The translations under genes and the position numbers were made by a program. This document shows positions 5,159 to 5,308 of a stretch of DNA of 5,308 nt, one piece after another. The stretch lies in assembly GCA_035296965.1 (NCBI GenBank), contig DATGZX010000019.1:1-5308 (forward strand). Direction: 5' to 3'. Source of the stretch: DATGZX01 sp035296965 (lineage in GTDB: Bacteria; Planctomycetota; Planctomycetia; Gemmatales; Gemmataceae). A model generated the notes under the pieces. The model saw nothing but the letters and a program-made list of their open reading frames with translations. It was not told the DNA's origin and did no database searches. Position 1 is the first letter of the stretch. Each line of letters starts with the position of its first letter.

Positions 5159-5308
5159 TCAGGGCTCGTCGTCGCCGGGCTCACTGCCCCGGGCTCGCAG
5201 ACCCATGACCCGCTCGATGGCGCGGACAAGCTTTTCCATCGCGAAGGGCTTGCGGATGTAGTCGCGAACACCCAGCATCTCGGCATAGGCGCGGTGGCGG
5301 CTTCCTTC
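5159..5308 (-). CDS. Response-regulator receiver domain, C-terminal end (5' truncated by window edge)
   Basis: The minus-strand frame is open from the window edge to TGA at 5159-5161, giving 49 residues (EGSRHRAYAEMLGVRDYIRKPF...). The stretch A-E-M-L-G-V-R-D-Y-I-R-K-P-F matches the end of a CheY-like receiver, including the conserved Lys-Pro pair (residues 20-21) on the loop after beta-5. It is followed by the last helix, MEKLVRAIERVMG, and a short acidic tail, GSEPGDDEP. The phospho-acceptor aspartate lies outside the window. The protein ends soon after the receiver helix, so any output or kinase domain would have to be N-terminal; it may be a stand-alone receiver or the receiver at the end of a hybrid histidine kinase. 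It converges on the maf-type gene, with the mobile element between them. Confidence 0.88.
   Translation of the reverse strand, partial: EGSRHRAYAEMLGVRDYIRKPFAMEKLVRAIERVMGLRARGSEPGDDEP

Noticed and set aside
1..5308. CRISPR array, tRNA or rRNA genes
   Set aside because: No regularly spaced repeats and no tRNA or rRNA signature were seen on either strand.

Overview
The window reads as a high-GC bacterial chromosome carrying an accessory insertion. The two edge genes are ordinary housekeeping types. Genus cannot be fixed from the sequence. The exported unknown protein, the short CxxCxGxG motifs and the style of the intergenic repeats would suit a planctomycete, but a myxobacterial or other high-GC lineage is also possible.

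Layout. Bases 1-348 (+) are the C-terminal half of a Maf/YceF-type nucleotide pyrophosphatase. Bases 5159-5308 (-) are the C-terminal end of a response-regulator receiver domain. These genes converge. Between their stop codons lies a segment of about 4.6 kb (465-5065) bounded by nearly perfect 58-bp inverted repeats (466-523 and 5007-5064, 56/58 identical) and flanked by a 5-bp direct repeat, GACAC (460-464 and 5066-5070). This is the architecture of a transposable unit with a target-site duplication. Removing it would leave a gap of about 200 bp between the convergent genes. The ends begin GGGGTTCCGC and resemble Tn3-family ends, but no transposase or resolvase is visible inside.

Cargo. Two genes, both on the minus strand, are carried. 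The first is a 725-aa exported, possibly lipid-anchored protein of unknown function with two DnaJ-like CxxCxGxG motifs (1903-4080). The second, 404 bp downstream of it, is a 277-aa AT-richer protein of unknown function with a hydrophobic glycine-rich N-terminus and one CxxC (665-1498). A partial third copy of the terminal repeat lies at 1841-1863, just beyond the stop of the larger gene, so the unit may be composite.

Nested element. Upstream of the 725-aa gene is a 228-bp MITE-like element (4190-4417) with 27-bp inverted ends (24/27) and a 9-bp target duplication, TGCTAACCC. Other structure includes GTCTCA-armed hairpins just inside both ends of the large element, a hairpin in the 5' region of the 725-aa gene, a 13-bp inverted repeat at 4772-4833, and a dispersed repeat at 1699-1743 and 4512-4561.

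The window does not show how the two cargo genes work together. Shared strand and shared boundaries make them candidates for one mobile accessory module, but no function can be assigned.
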